From NCBI RefSeq assembly GCF_014648515.1, contig NZ_BMRG01000016.1:12512-76511 (forward strand): DNA of 64,000 nt. The letters are read 5' to 3'. This document shows positions 17,840 to 27,079 of the stretch, in pieces. The DNA is from Saccharothrix coeruleofusca (GTDB lineage Bacteria > Actinomycetota > Actinomycetes > Mycobacteriales > Pseudonocardiaceae). A program made the translations under genes and the position numbers. The notes beneath the pieces are model-generated. The model worked only from the letters and a program-made list of their open reading frames with translations, ran no database searches and was not told the DNA's origin. The stretch's first letter is position 1. Every line of letters starts with the position of its first letter.

Positions 17840-18972
17840 CGGTCACCTCCTTGTCGGGTGGCCGCCTCGCGGCGCAGCAGGTCCGCGCCGACGAGGTCGA
17901 GCAGCACCTCGTTCGGACCTTCGATCACCTGGTAGGTGCGGGCCGCCTGGCTGAGTCGGGTCAGCCGGTGTCCCTCGGCCAGTCCCGCGGCGCCGAGCAC
18001 GCGGGAGGCGTGATCGGTGGCGACCGAGACGGCGCGAGCGGCCAGCACCTTGGCCCGGCCCGCGGCGGTGGCCGCCTCCGGGTCGCGCTCCTCGACGCGC
18101 TCGGCGGCGGCGCGGACCATCGCCCACGCCGCTTCGGCGAGGATCGACGCCTCGGCCAGCAGGCCGCGCACCAGCTGGCGGTCGCCGAGGGCGACGCCAC
18201 CGACCTGGCGCTGCGCGGCGTGCGCGGTGGCCAGCTCCACGGCCGCCTGGGCGACTCCGACCGCCGCCGCGGCCACCAGCACGCGACCCAGCGTCAAGCA
18301 CGAGGTGGCCACGTGCGGCACTCCGAACCCCGGACGACCCACGGCGAGGTTCGCGGAGGTCGGTGTGGCGTCGAACTCGATATCGGCCAGCCGGGAGGCG
18401 CGCAGCCCGGTCGTCGGCGGCTCCGGGCTGACCCGCTGGCCCGCGCCCGCCGGGACCAGCGCGCAGCTCCCGCCGCCGTCGCTCATGCCGAAGACCAGGA
18501 AGACGTCTGCCAGCTCGCCGAAGCTGATCCACCTCTTGCGGCCGGTGACGAGGATCTCGCCGTCACGTTCGGCCAGGGTGGTGCGCAGCGATCGGATGTC
18601 GCTGCCGGACTCGGCTTCGGTGAGCGCGAACGCGGCGATCTTGGTCCCGGCAGCCAGTTCCGGCAGCACCAGCTCGCGCAGATCGGACCGTCCCCAGCGC
18701 AGCACCGCCTGGCACACCATGCTGTGCACCACGAGCAGGCTCTGCAGGCTGGGCGAGAAGCCCGCCATCGTGCGGTGCACCTCGACCACCTCCGGCAGGG
18801 ACCACCCGTCACCGCCGTAGCGCCGGGGCACGGTCAGGCCCAGCAGCCCGGCGTCCGCGGCCTCCCGGACGCCCTGGGCGTCTACCGCGCCCGCCTGTTC
18901 CCAGTGGTCGGCGCGGTCGGGGAAGTCTCCGTGCCGCAACCACTTCAGCACGTCGACGACCGAGGCGCTCAT
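17836..18972 (-). CDS. fkbI-like: FkbI-like acyl-ACP (acyl-CoA family) dehydrogenase
   Basis: Flavin-dependent dehydrogenase that in the methoxymalonyl pathway oxidises the glyceryl-ACP intermediate together with FkbK. The 378-residue protein shows the FAD segments AFALTEAESGSDIRSL and KRWISFGELADVF, a Tyr/Arg-rich helical C terminus, and VIEGPNEVLLDLVGADLL at the end, where acyl-CoA dehydrogenases carry the conserved G and E. ATG 18972 overlaps the ACP stop (ATGA). Confidence 0.92.
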   Translation of the reverse strand: MSASVVDVLKWLRHGDFPDRADHWEQAGAVDAQGVREAADAGLLGLTVPRRYGGDGWSLPEVVEVHRTMAGFSPSLQSLLVVHSMVCQAVLRWGRSDLRELVLPELAAGTKIAAFALTEAESGSDIRSLRTTLAERDGEILVTGRKRWISFGELADVFLVFGMSDGGGSCALVPAGAGQRVSPEPPTTGLRASRLADIEFDATPTSANLAVGRPGFGVPHVATSCLTLGRVLVAAAAVGVAQAAVELATAHAAQRQVGGVALGDRQLVRGLLAEASILAEAAWAMVRAAAERVEERDPEAATAAGRAKVLAARAVSVATDHASRVLGAAGLAEGHRLTRLSQAARTYQVIEGPNEVLLDLVGADLLRREAATRQGGDR

Positions 18973-19238
18973 GACAGCCGGAGCTTCTCTGCGACCAGGC
19001 GGGTCAAGCCGTTGACGGTGTTGAAGTTGGCCAGCTCCAGGTCCTCGTCCTCGACCTCGATGCCGAAGGTCCGCTCCACGAAGTCGACCATCTGGATGGC
19101 GGCGACCGAGTCGACCACGTGCTCGGTGATCAGCTCGCGGTCACCGTCCAGCTCTGACACCCCCACCAGGCCGAGCACGTATTCGCGTACCTGCTGGTGC
19201 ACCTCGTCGTAGCTGACAACCTGCTTCGTGCCGGACAC
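18969..19238 (-). CDS. fkbJ-like: Discrete acyl carrier protein of the methoxymalonyl-ACP cassette
   Basis: An 89-residue acyl carrier protein. The phosphopantetheine attachment Ser44 lies in EHVVDSVAAIQ, in the usual DS context, with an acidic helix after it (MVDFVERTFGIEVEDEDLEL). It should carry the glyceryl, hydroxymalonyl and methoxymalonyl unit through the cassette and hand it to an AT domain. The start is GTG 19238, three bases after the FkbK-like gene. Confidence 0.92.
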   Translation of the reverse strand: MSGTKQVVSYDEVHQQVREYVLGLVGVSELDGDRELITEHVVDSVAAIQMVDFVERTFGIEVEDEDLELANFNTVNGLTRLVAEKLRLS

Positions 19239-19241
19239 CGC

Positions 19242-20111
19242 TCAACTCCTTCCGTACGAGAAGAAACCTCGGCCGCTCTTGCACCCGAGCTCGCCACGGG
19301 CCACTCGCTCGCGCAGCGCGGGGTGTGCGACGTACTCCGCGGTCGCGTAGTGGTGGTGCAACACGTCGAGGGTGTGGACGACCGTGTCGAGCCCGATCAG
19401 GTCGGCGGTGCGCAGCGGACCAGTGGTGTGCCCGAGGCAGCCGGTGAACAGCGCGTCGACCTGGTTGGGCGTGGCCACGCCCTCGGCCACGACCGCGGCG
19501 GCCAGGTTCACCGCGACCATCAGCACGCGGTTGATGACGAACCCGGCGGCGTCGTTGATCTCGACCCACGACTTGCCCATCAGCCGCAGCAGGTCGGTCA
19601 CGGCGCGCATCGCCTCGTCCGAGCTGCGCTGCGCCCGGACCACTTCCACGGTCGCGATCTGCGAGACCGGGTTCATGAAGTGCACGCCGACCACCCGGCT
19701 GGGATCGGTCAGCGGCTCGGCCAGCACGGCGATCGGGATCGCCGATGTGTTCGCCGCGATCGGCACTCCCGGCCGTAGCACCCGATCCAGGTCCTTGTAC
19801 AGCCGGGATTTCGCCACCTGCGACTCGGTGATGTTCTCCACCACCACGTCCACATCGGACAGCTCGTCGACGTTCGTGGTCGACTTCAGGTCCAGTGCCG
19901 CGGCGCGGCTCCCCTTGCCGGTCAGCAGCGAGAGCCGCTGCTGGCGGCGCACGCTGTCGGCAGCCGTGCGCAGAGCATCCGGATCGCTGTCCACCAGGAC
20001 CACCGGCAACCCCGTGCTCTGCGCGACGGCGTGCGCGACGCTGGCGCCGATCACACCGGCACCGACGACGCCGACCGACCGGATCGGCGTCCGCCCGTCG
20101 TGGTCAGACAT
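19242..20111 (-). CDS. fkbK-like: FkbK-like 3-hydroxyacyl-ACP dehydrogenase
   Basis: A 289-residue member of the 3-hydroxybutyryl-CoA dehydrogenase family, with the NAD motif VGVVGAGVIGASVAHAVA, ENITESQVAKSRL, NTSAIPI and GVHFMNPVSQ. The helical domain includes FVINRVLMVAVN. In the methoxymalonyl pathway it oxidises the C3 position of the ACP-bound glyceryl unit. ATG 20111 overlaps the PKS stop by eight bases, so the cassette is translated straight after the KS-AT-ACP gene, which may use its product. Confidence 0.92.
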   Translation of the reverse strand: MSDHDGRTPIRSVGVVGAGVIGASVAHAVAQSTGLPVVLVDSDPDALRTAADSVRRQQRLSLLTGKGSRAAALDLKSTTNVDELSDVDVVVENITESQVAKSRLYKDLDRVLRPGVPIAANTSAIPIAVLAEPLTDPSRVVGVHFMNPVSQIATVEVVRAQRSSDEAMRAVTDLLRLMGKSWVEINDAAGFVINRVLMVAVNLAAAVVAEGVATPNQVDALFTGCLGHTTGPLRTADLIGLDTVVHTLDVLHHHYATAEYVAHPALRERVARGELGCKSGRGFFSYGRS

Positions 20112-23100
20112 CGGTTTCCACTCCCTCCTCCTCGGTCAGCCACCGGTGGACGTGCTCGACCATCTCGCCGAAGCGGGCCGACGCGAACACCACCGACGAC
20201 GGCACCTCCTTGCCGCTCAGCCGCCGGATTCCCGCGATCAGGTGCACTCCCATCAGCGAGTCCCCACCGAGGTGGAAGAAGTGGTCGTCGGGGTGCAGCT
20301 CGCGGAGCCCCAGCAACGCCCGCCACTGGGCCCCCAGGTGGTCGGCCAGCACCTCGGCGCCCGGCACCCGCCCGATCCACTCCTCAGCCGCTCCCGGTGG
20401 CGGCTGGGTCGACGTCGCGGGAGCCGCGGCCACCGCCTGCTCCGCCGGGTCGATCGCGGCGGGAGCGACGGCACCGGTCAGGCCCTGCGGGACGGAGGTC
20501 GGGCCGGGTGGGGGCGGTGCGTCGGGCAGGAAGCGCCGGGGTGCCGTGCGCGGCCGGGGCAGCCGGACGCGGGCGGGGCGCGGCTCGTGCAGCTTCGCCC
20601 AGTCCGCTTCCACGCCGTGCAGCCACAGCTGGCCCAGCGCCTCCATCAGGATCTGCTCGTCGGGCACCTGCTCGTAGGATTGCCGCACCGTCTTGACGCA
20701 GGCCACGTCCGGGTCCGCCTGCACCACCCACGGGCGGGTGGTGCCGGGGCCGATCTCCACCAGCACCCGCACGTGCTCCAGGGCCAGCCGGACGGCCGAG
20801 CGGAAGCGCACCCTGCTGGTCATGTGGTGACGCCAGTACTCCGGGGCCGGCACGCGGTCCAGCCACTGCCCCAGCACGCTGGACGCCAGCGGAATCCGCG
20901 GCGGTCCCAGCGGGACCTCCCGCAGGTCGTCGCCGAGGCGCTCGGCCGCGCCGTCCAGCTGCGGGGTGTGAAACGGGTGGGAGGTGCCCAGGTCGAGCAC
21001 GGTCAGGCCCTCGCGCCGCAGCACCTGCTCGATCCTGGCCACGCCCTCGGGGCGGCCGGAGAGCACGCAGTGCATGGGCCCGTTGTCCGCGGCCACCCAG
21101 ACGTCGTCGCCGACGAACCGCTCGACCTCGTCCACCGGGGCCAGCACGGCGAGCATCCGACCGGGCCCGGCGAGCGTGATCAGCTCCGCGCGACGGGCCA
21201 CCGCCGCCATGGCATCCTCGACGCCGAGCACGCCGGACAGCACCGAGGCGACCCACTCCCCCAGGCTGTGCCCGACCAGCACAGCGGGTCGCACGCCCAG
21301 CTCCATCACGGTACTGGCCAGCGCGTGCTCGAAGCAGAACAGGCCGAGGTGCAGCTCTCGCAGCCGCTGGCCGGGGTCCACCGGCGCGTCCCGCTTGCGC
21401 AGCAACGCCCGCATGTCGATCCGGTCGGCGCCGGTGGTGGCGGGCGCGGGTTCGGTGAACTGCGCGCGGACCGTTCCCCCGGTCAGCCGGTCGGCGATGT
21501 CGAGCACCGCGTCCAGGTGCTTGGCGAACACCGGCATGTTCGCGGCCAGTCCCGCGCCCATGCCTCGGTAGTGGCTGCCGATCCCCGGCAGCAGGAACCC
21601 GACTCGCGGGGTGGCGCCGGTGGCCGTCGCCGTCTGCACGCGCAACCGCTCGGCCGCGAACGCCTCGCCCTCCCCCACGACGACGAAGCGGCGGTGGCGC
21701 AGCCTGCGCCTGCCCGTCTGGGTGGTGAACGCGATGTCACCGACCCGATCAGGCTGGTCCTCGACCGCCTGCCGCAGCGCCTCGGTGTCCTGCTCCAGCG
21801 TCTCCTGGCTGTGGCTGGACACCAGCAGCAGCCCGGAACGCCCCCCGCCCCCCGGCGCGGGTGGCGGCGCCGACTGGACGACCAGGTGGCAGTTGGTGCC
21901 ACCGAGCCCGAAAGAACTGACGCCCGCCAGCCGCACGCCGTCCGGACGGGCGGCCCACTCCCGCTCGTCCGCGCTCGGCGTCAGCACGCCGGAGTGCCGG
22001 GCCAGGTCTGCGGGCAGCGCTTGGAAGTTCGGGGTGGGCACGAACCGCCCGTGGCGCAGGCACAGGATCACCTTGGCGAGCGCGGCCATGCCCGCCGCCT
22101 CCCGCAGGTGGCCCACGTTCGCCTTGACCGCGCCGATCCGGACCGGGTGTCCGGCGTCGGCGAACACCTCCGCCAGCGAGGCCCACTCGGCCGCGTCACC
22201 CAGCCGGGTGCCGCTGCCGTGCGCCTCGACGAAGTCGATCTCCTCCGGGGTGACGCCCGCGACGTCCAAGGCGGCGCGCACGACGTCCCGCTGGGCACGG
22301 GAGTTGACGCCTGCGAAGCCGGACTTGGCGCTGCCGTCGTTGTTCACCGCCGAGCCGCGGATGACCGCCAGGATCTCGTCGCCGTCGGCCGTCGCGTCCG
22401 CGAGCCGCTTGAGCACCACGGCACCGGCTCCGTCACCGGGCACGGTGCCGTTGGCCCCGGCGTCGAACGGCCTGCAGACGCCGTCCGGCGAACCGATCCC
22501 GCCGCTGGGTGCGGCGTAGCCGCGAGGCGCGGGCACGCGCACCGCGGCCGTCGCCGCGACTGCGACGTCGGAGGCGTACCCGAGCAGGTCCTGGCACGCC
22601 AGGTGCACCGCGACCAACGCCGACGAGCACGCCGACTGGACGTTGACGGCGGCGCCGGTCATGCCCAGCCGGTAGGAGATGCGGGTCGCCGCGTAGTCCC
22701 GCCCGTTGGCCACCTCCAGCGCCATCTCGTCGACGCCGGGACGCCCGGCCAGCGCGGTGCCCACCCAGCGCTCGTAGTCGTTGCGCCCGGCCCCCGCGTA
22801 GACGCTCACCGAGCGGCCCTGGCCGGGATCGACGTTGGCCATGGCCAGCGCTTCGTCCGTGAGCTGGAGCAGGATGCGCTGCTGGGGGTCGACCAGCAGG
22901 GCTTCGGCCTCGGACATGCCGAACCGCGTCGGGTCGAACCGCCCCGCGCCTGCCAGTGCGCCGTAGGCCGGGACGAACTCGCCCTCGACCCGGCCTCGCC
23001 GGGTGATCCAGCTGCGGCCCGCCACCAGGCCGTCCCAGTACTGGTCCAGGTCGTCGCAGCCGGGCAGGCGCACCGCCATGCCGACGATCGCGACGGCCAG

Positions 23101-23115
23101 CTCGTCGGAGCTCAC
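20104..23115 (-). CDS. Stand-alone type I PKS module: KS-AT-ACP
   Basis: A 1003-residue extension module without reductive domains. KS spans about 5-425, with Cys163 (QSACSSAL), His299 (VEAHGSGT) and His336 (KANVGHL). AT spans about 500-800, with Ser617 in GHSLGEW and SHPFHT at the specificity position, which is nearer HAFH than YASH. The ACP Ser953 lies in HLGGDSLMG. No KR, DH, ER or TE domain is present. Because it sits directly before the methoxymalonyl-ACP cassette, its AT is the natural candidate to use methoxymalonyl-ACP. GTG 23115 overlaps the A-PCP stop. It probably works with the A-PCP protein encoded just upstream. Confidence 0.93.
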   Translation of the reverse strand: MSSDELAVAIVGMAVRLPGCDDLDQYWDGLVAGRSWITRRGRVEGEFVPAYGALAGAGRFDPTRFGMSEAEALLVDPQQRILLQLTDEALAMANVDPGQGRSVSVYAGAGRNDYERWVGTALAGRPGVDEMALEVANGRDYAATRISYRLGMTGAAVNVQSACSSALVAVHLACQDLLGYASDVAVAATAAVRVPAPRGYAAPSGGIGSPDGVCRPFDAGANGTVPGDGAGAVVLKRLADATADGDEILAVIRGSAVNNDGSAKSGFAGVNSRAQRDVVRAALDVAGVTPEEIDFVEAHGSGTRLGDAAEWASLAEVFADAGHPVRIGAVKANVGHLREAAGMAALAKVILCLRHGRFVPTPNFQALPADLARHSGVLTPSADEREWAARPDGVRLAGVSSFGLGGTNCHLVVQSAPPPAPGGGGRSGLLLVSSHSQETLEQDTEALRQAVEDQPDRVGDIAFTTQTGRRRLRHRRFVVVGEGEAFAAERLRVQTATATGATPRVGFLLPGIGSHYRGMGAGLAANMPVFAKHLDAVLDIADRLTGGTVRAQFTEPAPATTGADRIDMRALLRKRDAPVDPGQRLRELHLGLFCFEHALASTVMELGVRPAVLVGHSLGEWVASVLSGVLGVEDAMAAVARRAELITLAGPGRMLAVLAPVDEVERFVGDDVWVAADNGPMHCVLSGRPEGVARIEQVLRREGLTVLDLGTSHPFHTPQLDGAAERLGDDLREVPLGPPRIPLASSVLGQWLDRVPAPEYWRHHMTSRVRFRSAVRLALEHVRVLVEIGPGTTRPWVVQADPDVACVKTVRQSYEQVPDEQILMEALGQLWLHGVEADWAKLHEPRPARVRLPRPRTAPRRFLPDAPPPPGPTSVPQGLTGAVAPAAIDPAEQAVAAAPATSTQPPPGAAEEWIGRVPGAEVLADHLGAQWRALLGLRELHPDDHFFHLGGDSLMGVHLIAGIRRLSGKEVPSSVVFASARFGEMVEHVHRWLTEEEGVETDV

Positions 23116-25517
23116 CTGTCCCCCTCTCCACCGGAGGTGACCCCCGTGCGCCGCCTGCCCAGCTCGGTGCGGCGGCGCAGCAGCGCGGACCGCCGGTCCG
23201 GGCTGTGCTCCGGGCGGGCGTCAGCGGCGGTGGGGTCACCGTGCACCAGCTGCACCAGGCCGCGCGGAGTGGCCGCGGCGAGCACCTCGGCGAGGTCGAT
23301 CTGGGCGCCGGTCGCGGACTCCACGGCTCCGCGCAGCAACATCAGCCGCAGCGAGTCGCCGCCGAGCGCGAAGAAGTCGTCGTCCATGCCCACCTCGTCG
23401 AGCCCGAGCACGCCTGCCACCAGTCCGGCCAGCCGCTGCTCGGCGGGCGTGGCCGGTGGCTCGAAGGGCACGCCGGTGTCCGGGCGGGTCCTGGCCGGGG
23501 CGTTGAGCTTGGCGCGGTCGACCTTCCCGCTGGGTTGCAACGGCAGCGCCGGGACGAACGCGATGTAGCTGGGCACCATGAACTCGGGCAGCCGCTGCCG
23601 CACGAACTCGCGCAGTTCACCCGCCGACGGCTCGCTGCCGCGCGGGACGACGTACGCGACCAGCAGAGCGCCCTGGTCCGGATCGGCGACGCCGGTCACC
23701 GCGGCGTTGGCCACGGCTGGGTGGGTGCGCAGCACGATCTCCACCTCGGCGGGCTCGACCCGCTGGCCGCGCACCTTCACCTGGGCGTCGGCGCGCCCCA
23801 CGTACTCCAGCTGACCGTCGGCCCGGTGCCGGGCCAGGTCGCCCGTGCGGAACAGCACGGGCGGCCCGTCCGGGTCGACCGTGTTGGGCACGAAGCGCTC
23901 CGCGGTGAGATCCGGCCTGCCGAGGTAGCCGTCCGCGAGGCCGGGTCCGCCCGTGCGGATCTCGCCGACAGCCCCCGGCGGCACCAGGTGCCCCGCCGGG
24001 TCGCACAAGTACACGTGCATGTCCAGGGCTCGGCCCACCACCGTGCGCACGTCGCTGCCCACCGGTCCCTCGACCGGTCCCCGCCGGTGGCAGACGTAGT
24101 CCGCTTCGGTGAGCGTGTAGGTGTTGTGGACCTGGTAGCCGCACTCGCGGATGCGGGCCTCCAGGTCCGCCGCCAGTGGCTCGCCACCGACGAAGACGTG
24201 GCGCAGCGCCGAAGCGCTCCGGAACGCGGGCTGCTCGACCAGCAGCCGCAACATGGACGGCACGAAGCTGACGGTGGTGATGCCCTCCCGGTCGATCAGG
24301 TCCGCCAGGTAGCGGTCGTCCCGGTCGAGGCCGGGCTGGGCGATCACCGCCGTGCCACCGCTGGCCAGCGGCCACAGGAACTCCCGGAAGCTGATCGGCG
24401 ACTTCAGCAGGTGCCGATCAGCCTGCCCCATGCCGTACATCCGCTGTTCCAGGTGTATCCGCGAGGTGTGCAGGCGGTGCGGGCGCACCACGCCCTTGGG
24501 CTCACCGGTCGTGCCGGAGGTGAAGATGACGTACGCGGTGCTGCCGTCGTGCGCGATCTCGTCGAGCGGCGGCACCGGACCGGTCGCCTCGGCGAGGATC
24601 CGCTCGACGGCGATCGCGTCCGGGCGGTCGGTGAGCGGGTGACCGGACGACGTGCGCAGCGTGGCATCGGGGGCGGTGAGCCGCAGCAGCGCCTCGGCTC
24701 GGGGTGCGGGCAGGGCGGGGTCGAGGTAGACGAAGCCCGCGCCTGCCTTGAGCACCCCGAGAATCGAGGTGAACAGCTCGAGGCTGCGCTCACCGGACAG
24801 CACGACCAGGCCGCCCGTGCCGGTCAGCGACGGCCGCACCCGGTGGGCGACCACCTCGGACAGCTCGTCCAGCTCGCGGTAGGTCAGCTCGGTGTCGCCG
24901 AACCGCAGCGCCGGGCGTTCCGGGCTGCGCGCCGCCTGCTCGCGGAACAACTGGTGCAACGTCGCTTTCGGGTAGTCCGGCTTGGGCGGGTTCCAGCTGC
25001 GGAGGAGGTCGCGTTCAGCCGCGGTGAGCAGCTCGCAGGACTGCACGGCGGCATCCGGCGTCTCGGCCGCGATCCCCAGCAGCAGGGCCAGGTGCTCGGC
25101 CATCCGCCGTGCGGTGGGTTCCGCGAGCGTGGCCTGGTCGTACCAGACGCGCAGCTCCGCTCCGCAGTGGGACACCGCCCACATCGTGCCGCCGAGGGCC
25201 GCGGGTACCGACTCGGACCGCTCGGGCAGCACCGCGATCCACGGTCGTGGATCATCTCCCGGTTCGCCCGGCCACGTCCGGGGCGGCTGCTGCGCCAGCG
25301 CGGCGAAAGTCGCGCCGGGCAGGCTCGGGTCGGTCTCGTACCGGACGGTCCTGCCGTCCTCGACGCCCCAGGTCTCCCACGAGGTGCCGTACCGGCTCTG
25401 GACCACCGCCATCAGGGCGACCAGCAGGCCGGTGCCGCTGCCGGGCGCGGCGGGCAGCTCGAACCCGGTGAGCCGGACCGGCTGGGCGCGGCGATCACGA
25501 GGCAGGTCGAGGGTCAC
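23112..25517 (-). CDS. NRPS protein: C-domain relic, A domain, PCP
   Basis: An 801-residue protein. Residues 1-170 resemble only the C-terminal lobe of a condensation domain; the HHxxxDG lobe is missing. The A domain (about 175-640) has IFTSGTTGEPKG, GGPGLADGYLGRPDLTAERF, FRTGDLARHRADG and LPLQPSGKVDR. The PCP Ser722 is in LGGDSLRLM. The position of GrsA Asp235, which binds the alpha-amino group, is Arg378 (ISFREFLW). My hand-aligned ten-residue code is R-E-W-F-F-G-T-Y-V-K. This argues against an ordinary alpha-amino acid and for a carboxylic, oxo or otherwise acidic substrate. It may load the following KS-AT-ACP protein. Confidence 0.9.
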   Translation of the reverse strand: MTLDLPRDRRAQPVRLTGFELPAAPGSGTGLLVALMAVVQSRYGTSWETWGVEDGRTVRYETDPSLPGATFAALAQQPPRTWPGEPGDDPRPWIAVLPERSESVPAALGGTMWAVSHCGAELRVWYDQATLAEPTARRMAEHLALLLGIAAETPDAAVQSCELLTAAERDLLRSWNPPKPDYPKATLHQLFREQAARSPERPALRFGDTELTYRELDELSEVVAHRVRPSLTGTGGLVVLSGERSLELFTSILGVLKAGAGFVYLDPALPAPRAEALLRLTAPDATLRTSSGHPLTDRPDAIAVERILAEATGPVPPLDEIAHDGSTAYVIFTSGTTGEPKGVVRPHRLHTSRIHLEQRMYGMGQADRHLLKSPISFREFLWPLASGGTAVIAQPGLDRDDRYLADLIDREGITTVSFVPSMLRLLVEQPAFRSASALRHVFVGGEPLAADLEARIRECGYQVHNTYTLTEADYVCHRRGPVEGPVGSDVRTVVGRALDMHVYLCDPAGHLVPPGAVGEIRTGGPGLADGYLGRPDLTAERFVPNTVDPDGPPVLFRTGDLARHRADGQLEYVGRADAQVKVRGQRVEPAEVEIVLRTHPAVANAAVTGVADPDQGALLVAYVVPRGSEPSAGELREFVRQRLPEFMVPSYIAFVPALPLQPSGKVDRAKLNAPARTRPDTGVPFEPPATPAEQRLAGLVAGVLGLDEVGMDDDFFALGGDSLRLMLLRGAVESATGAQIDLAEVLAAATPRGLVQLVHGDPTAADARPEHSPDRRSALLRRRTELGRRRTGVTSGGEGDR

Positions 25518-27079
25518 CGCCCGCCTCCCGTCAGCGCGGGGGCGAGCCGGGCGGCCACCGAGCGCGCCGCGGCGATGCCGGTCGCGGCGCCGTAGGTGAT
25601 CCCGATGATCTTGGACGACGAGTCGCCCACGAAGTACAGGCCCGGCACGGAGGACTCCATGTCACCGGACAGCTCGAGGTCCGGGAAGAGCCGCTCCACC
25701 ACGGGTGCCGCCACAGTGGCGGTGCCGGGGACCAGACCGGGGTGCAGCGCGTTGAGCCGGTCCACCATCTCCAGCACGTCCCGGACCACCGACTCGGGCA
25801 GGCAGTCGCGCAGGTTCCCGTGCCGGTAGTCGATCAGGCTGGTGGAAGGCTCCCCGGCGGCAGCGGCGCCCCGCAGCTCGTCCACCGTGCACACCACGGG
25901 CCGCCCGCCGCCGTACTCGGCCACCCTGGTGGCGAACCGGCGGGCGTAGTCGGTGCCGTCCTCGCCCTCCGGGACGTCCACCGTGGTCAGGATGCCCATG
26001 TTGGAGCGGCTGGTCGGCTGGTTGAGGCAGTGCTGCCCGTCGAGCGCGACCGCGCCGAGGAACGAGTACTGCATCACCCGGCCGCCGCCGCACACGCAGA
26101 AGGTGCGGACCGCCTCGCCGCGGTCGTTGAGGAAAGACAGCTTCGGGTTGTGGCAGCTGTCCAGCAGCGGCGCCATGTCCTGCTGGGAGGTCTCCAGGCG
26201 CACCCCGACGTCCACCCGCCGGGCGGGCCGGTGCCGGACGCCGTTGGCCCGGATGACCTCCTGCACCCAGGGCAGGCCCAGCTTGCCGGTGGCGACCACC
26301 ACGGCCGGTGCGTGCAGTTCGACCAACCCGTCCGCGCTCTGCGCCCGGACCAGGAAGGTCCCGTCCTCCTGGCGGAGCACCTCGGTCGCGCGGTGCCGCA
26401 ACAGCACCTGGCTGCCCGCGTCCGCCAACTCGGCGCACAGGTTGGCGATGACGTCCAGCGCGACGTCCACCGTCACGCTCTGCGACTGCGCGGTGTCGAC
26501 GTGCTCGAAAACGCCGCACTCGAGCTGCAGTTCGGAACCGTCCTGCTGGTGCGCGGCACCCGCCTCGGGCAGCCCCAGGGCGAACATGGTCCGGTAGACC
26601 TCGGCGATCAGGTCCTGAGCGCGGTCGAACGAGCCGAGCGCGCGTTCCAGGCCGCTGTAGGACCGCGTGGTGCCGTCCCCGGCCGCCTCGATCTTCGAGC
26701 GGGTCAGCGCGGCGATGTAGCCGAGGTTGGTGTCGAAGTGGAACGCAGCGCCGCCCAGCCCGGTCAGGCAGTCGCACCGCGGGCACTGGAGCCGGAACTT
26801 CTCCGCCTCCCGCACGGTCCGGCCCTTCAGACGCGCGACGACCCGCGGGCACAAGCTCTGCCCCATGTCCCCGCCCGCCTCCAGCACGGTGGCCCGAAGG
26901 CCCGCCCGCGCCGCGGTCAGCGCGGCGAACAACCCGGCAGGCCCCCCGCCGATCACCACGAGGTCGGTCGCGGGAGGCCCGGCCGCCGGGGCGGTGGCAT
27001 CCGCGGAGGTGACCGGAGCCGTGGACCGGCTCCGTCCACTGCGGTCGCTGTTGACGTGCCGCTTGTCGTTCTCAGTCAT
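25514..27079 (-). CDS. FAD-dependent oxidoreductase (COG2509-like)
   Basis: A 521-residue flavoprotein. A charged, probably disordered 35-residue N terminus precedes the FAD-binding motif LVVIGGGPAGLFAALTA. A cysteine cluster FRLQCPRCDCLTG and a second cysteine pair in TFCVCGGGRVM follow, and the C terminus has the second FAD signature GLYFVGDSSSKIIGITYGAA. It resembles the poorly characterised FAD dehydrogenase group of COG2509 rather than a classical monooxygenase. The cysteines could be redox-active or bind metal. Its start overlaps the kinase-like gene by eight bases. Substrate unknown. Confidence 0.8.
   Translation of the reverse strand: MTENDKRHVNSDRSGRSRSTAPVTSADATAPAAGPPATDLVVIGGGPAGLFAALTAARAGLRATVLEAGGDMGQSLCPRVVARLKGRTVREAEKFRLQCPRCDCLTGLGGAAFHFDTNLGYIAALTRSKIEAAGDGTTRSYSGLERALGSFDRAQDLIAEVYRTMFALGLPEAGAAHQQDGSELQLECGVFEHVDTAQSQSVTVDVALDVIANLCAELADAGSQVLLRHRATEVLRQEDGTFLVRAQSADGLVELHAPAVVVATGKLGLPWVQEVIRANGVRHRPARRVDVGVRLETSQQDMAPLLDSCHNPKLSFLNDRGEAVRTFCVCGGGRVMQYSFLGAVALDGQHCLNQPTSRSNMGILTTVDVPEGEDGTDYARRFATRVAEYGGGRPVVCTVDELRGAAAAGEPSTSLIDYRHGNLRDCLPESVVRDVLEMVDRLNALHPGLVPGTATVAAPVVERLFPDLELSGDMESSVPGLYFVGDSSSKIIGITYGAATGIAAARSVAARLAPALTGGGR

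Noticed and set aside
19372-23568. A 1398-codon plus-strand frame opposite the KS-AT-ACP gene
   Set aside because: No recognisable domains, and the opposite strand holds complete KS, AT and ACP motifs.
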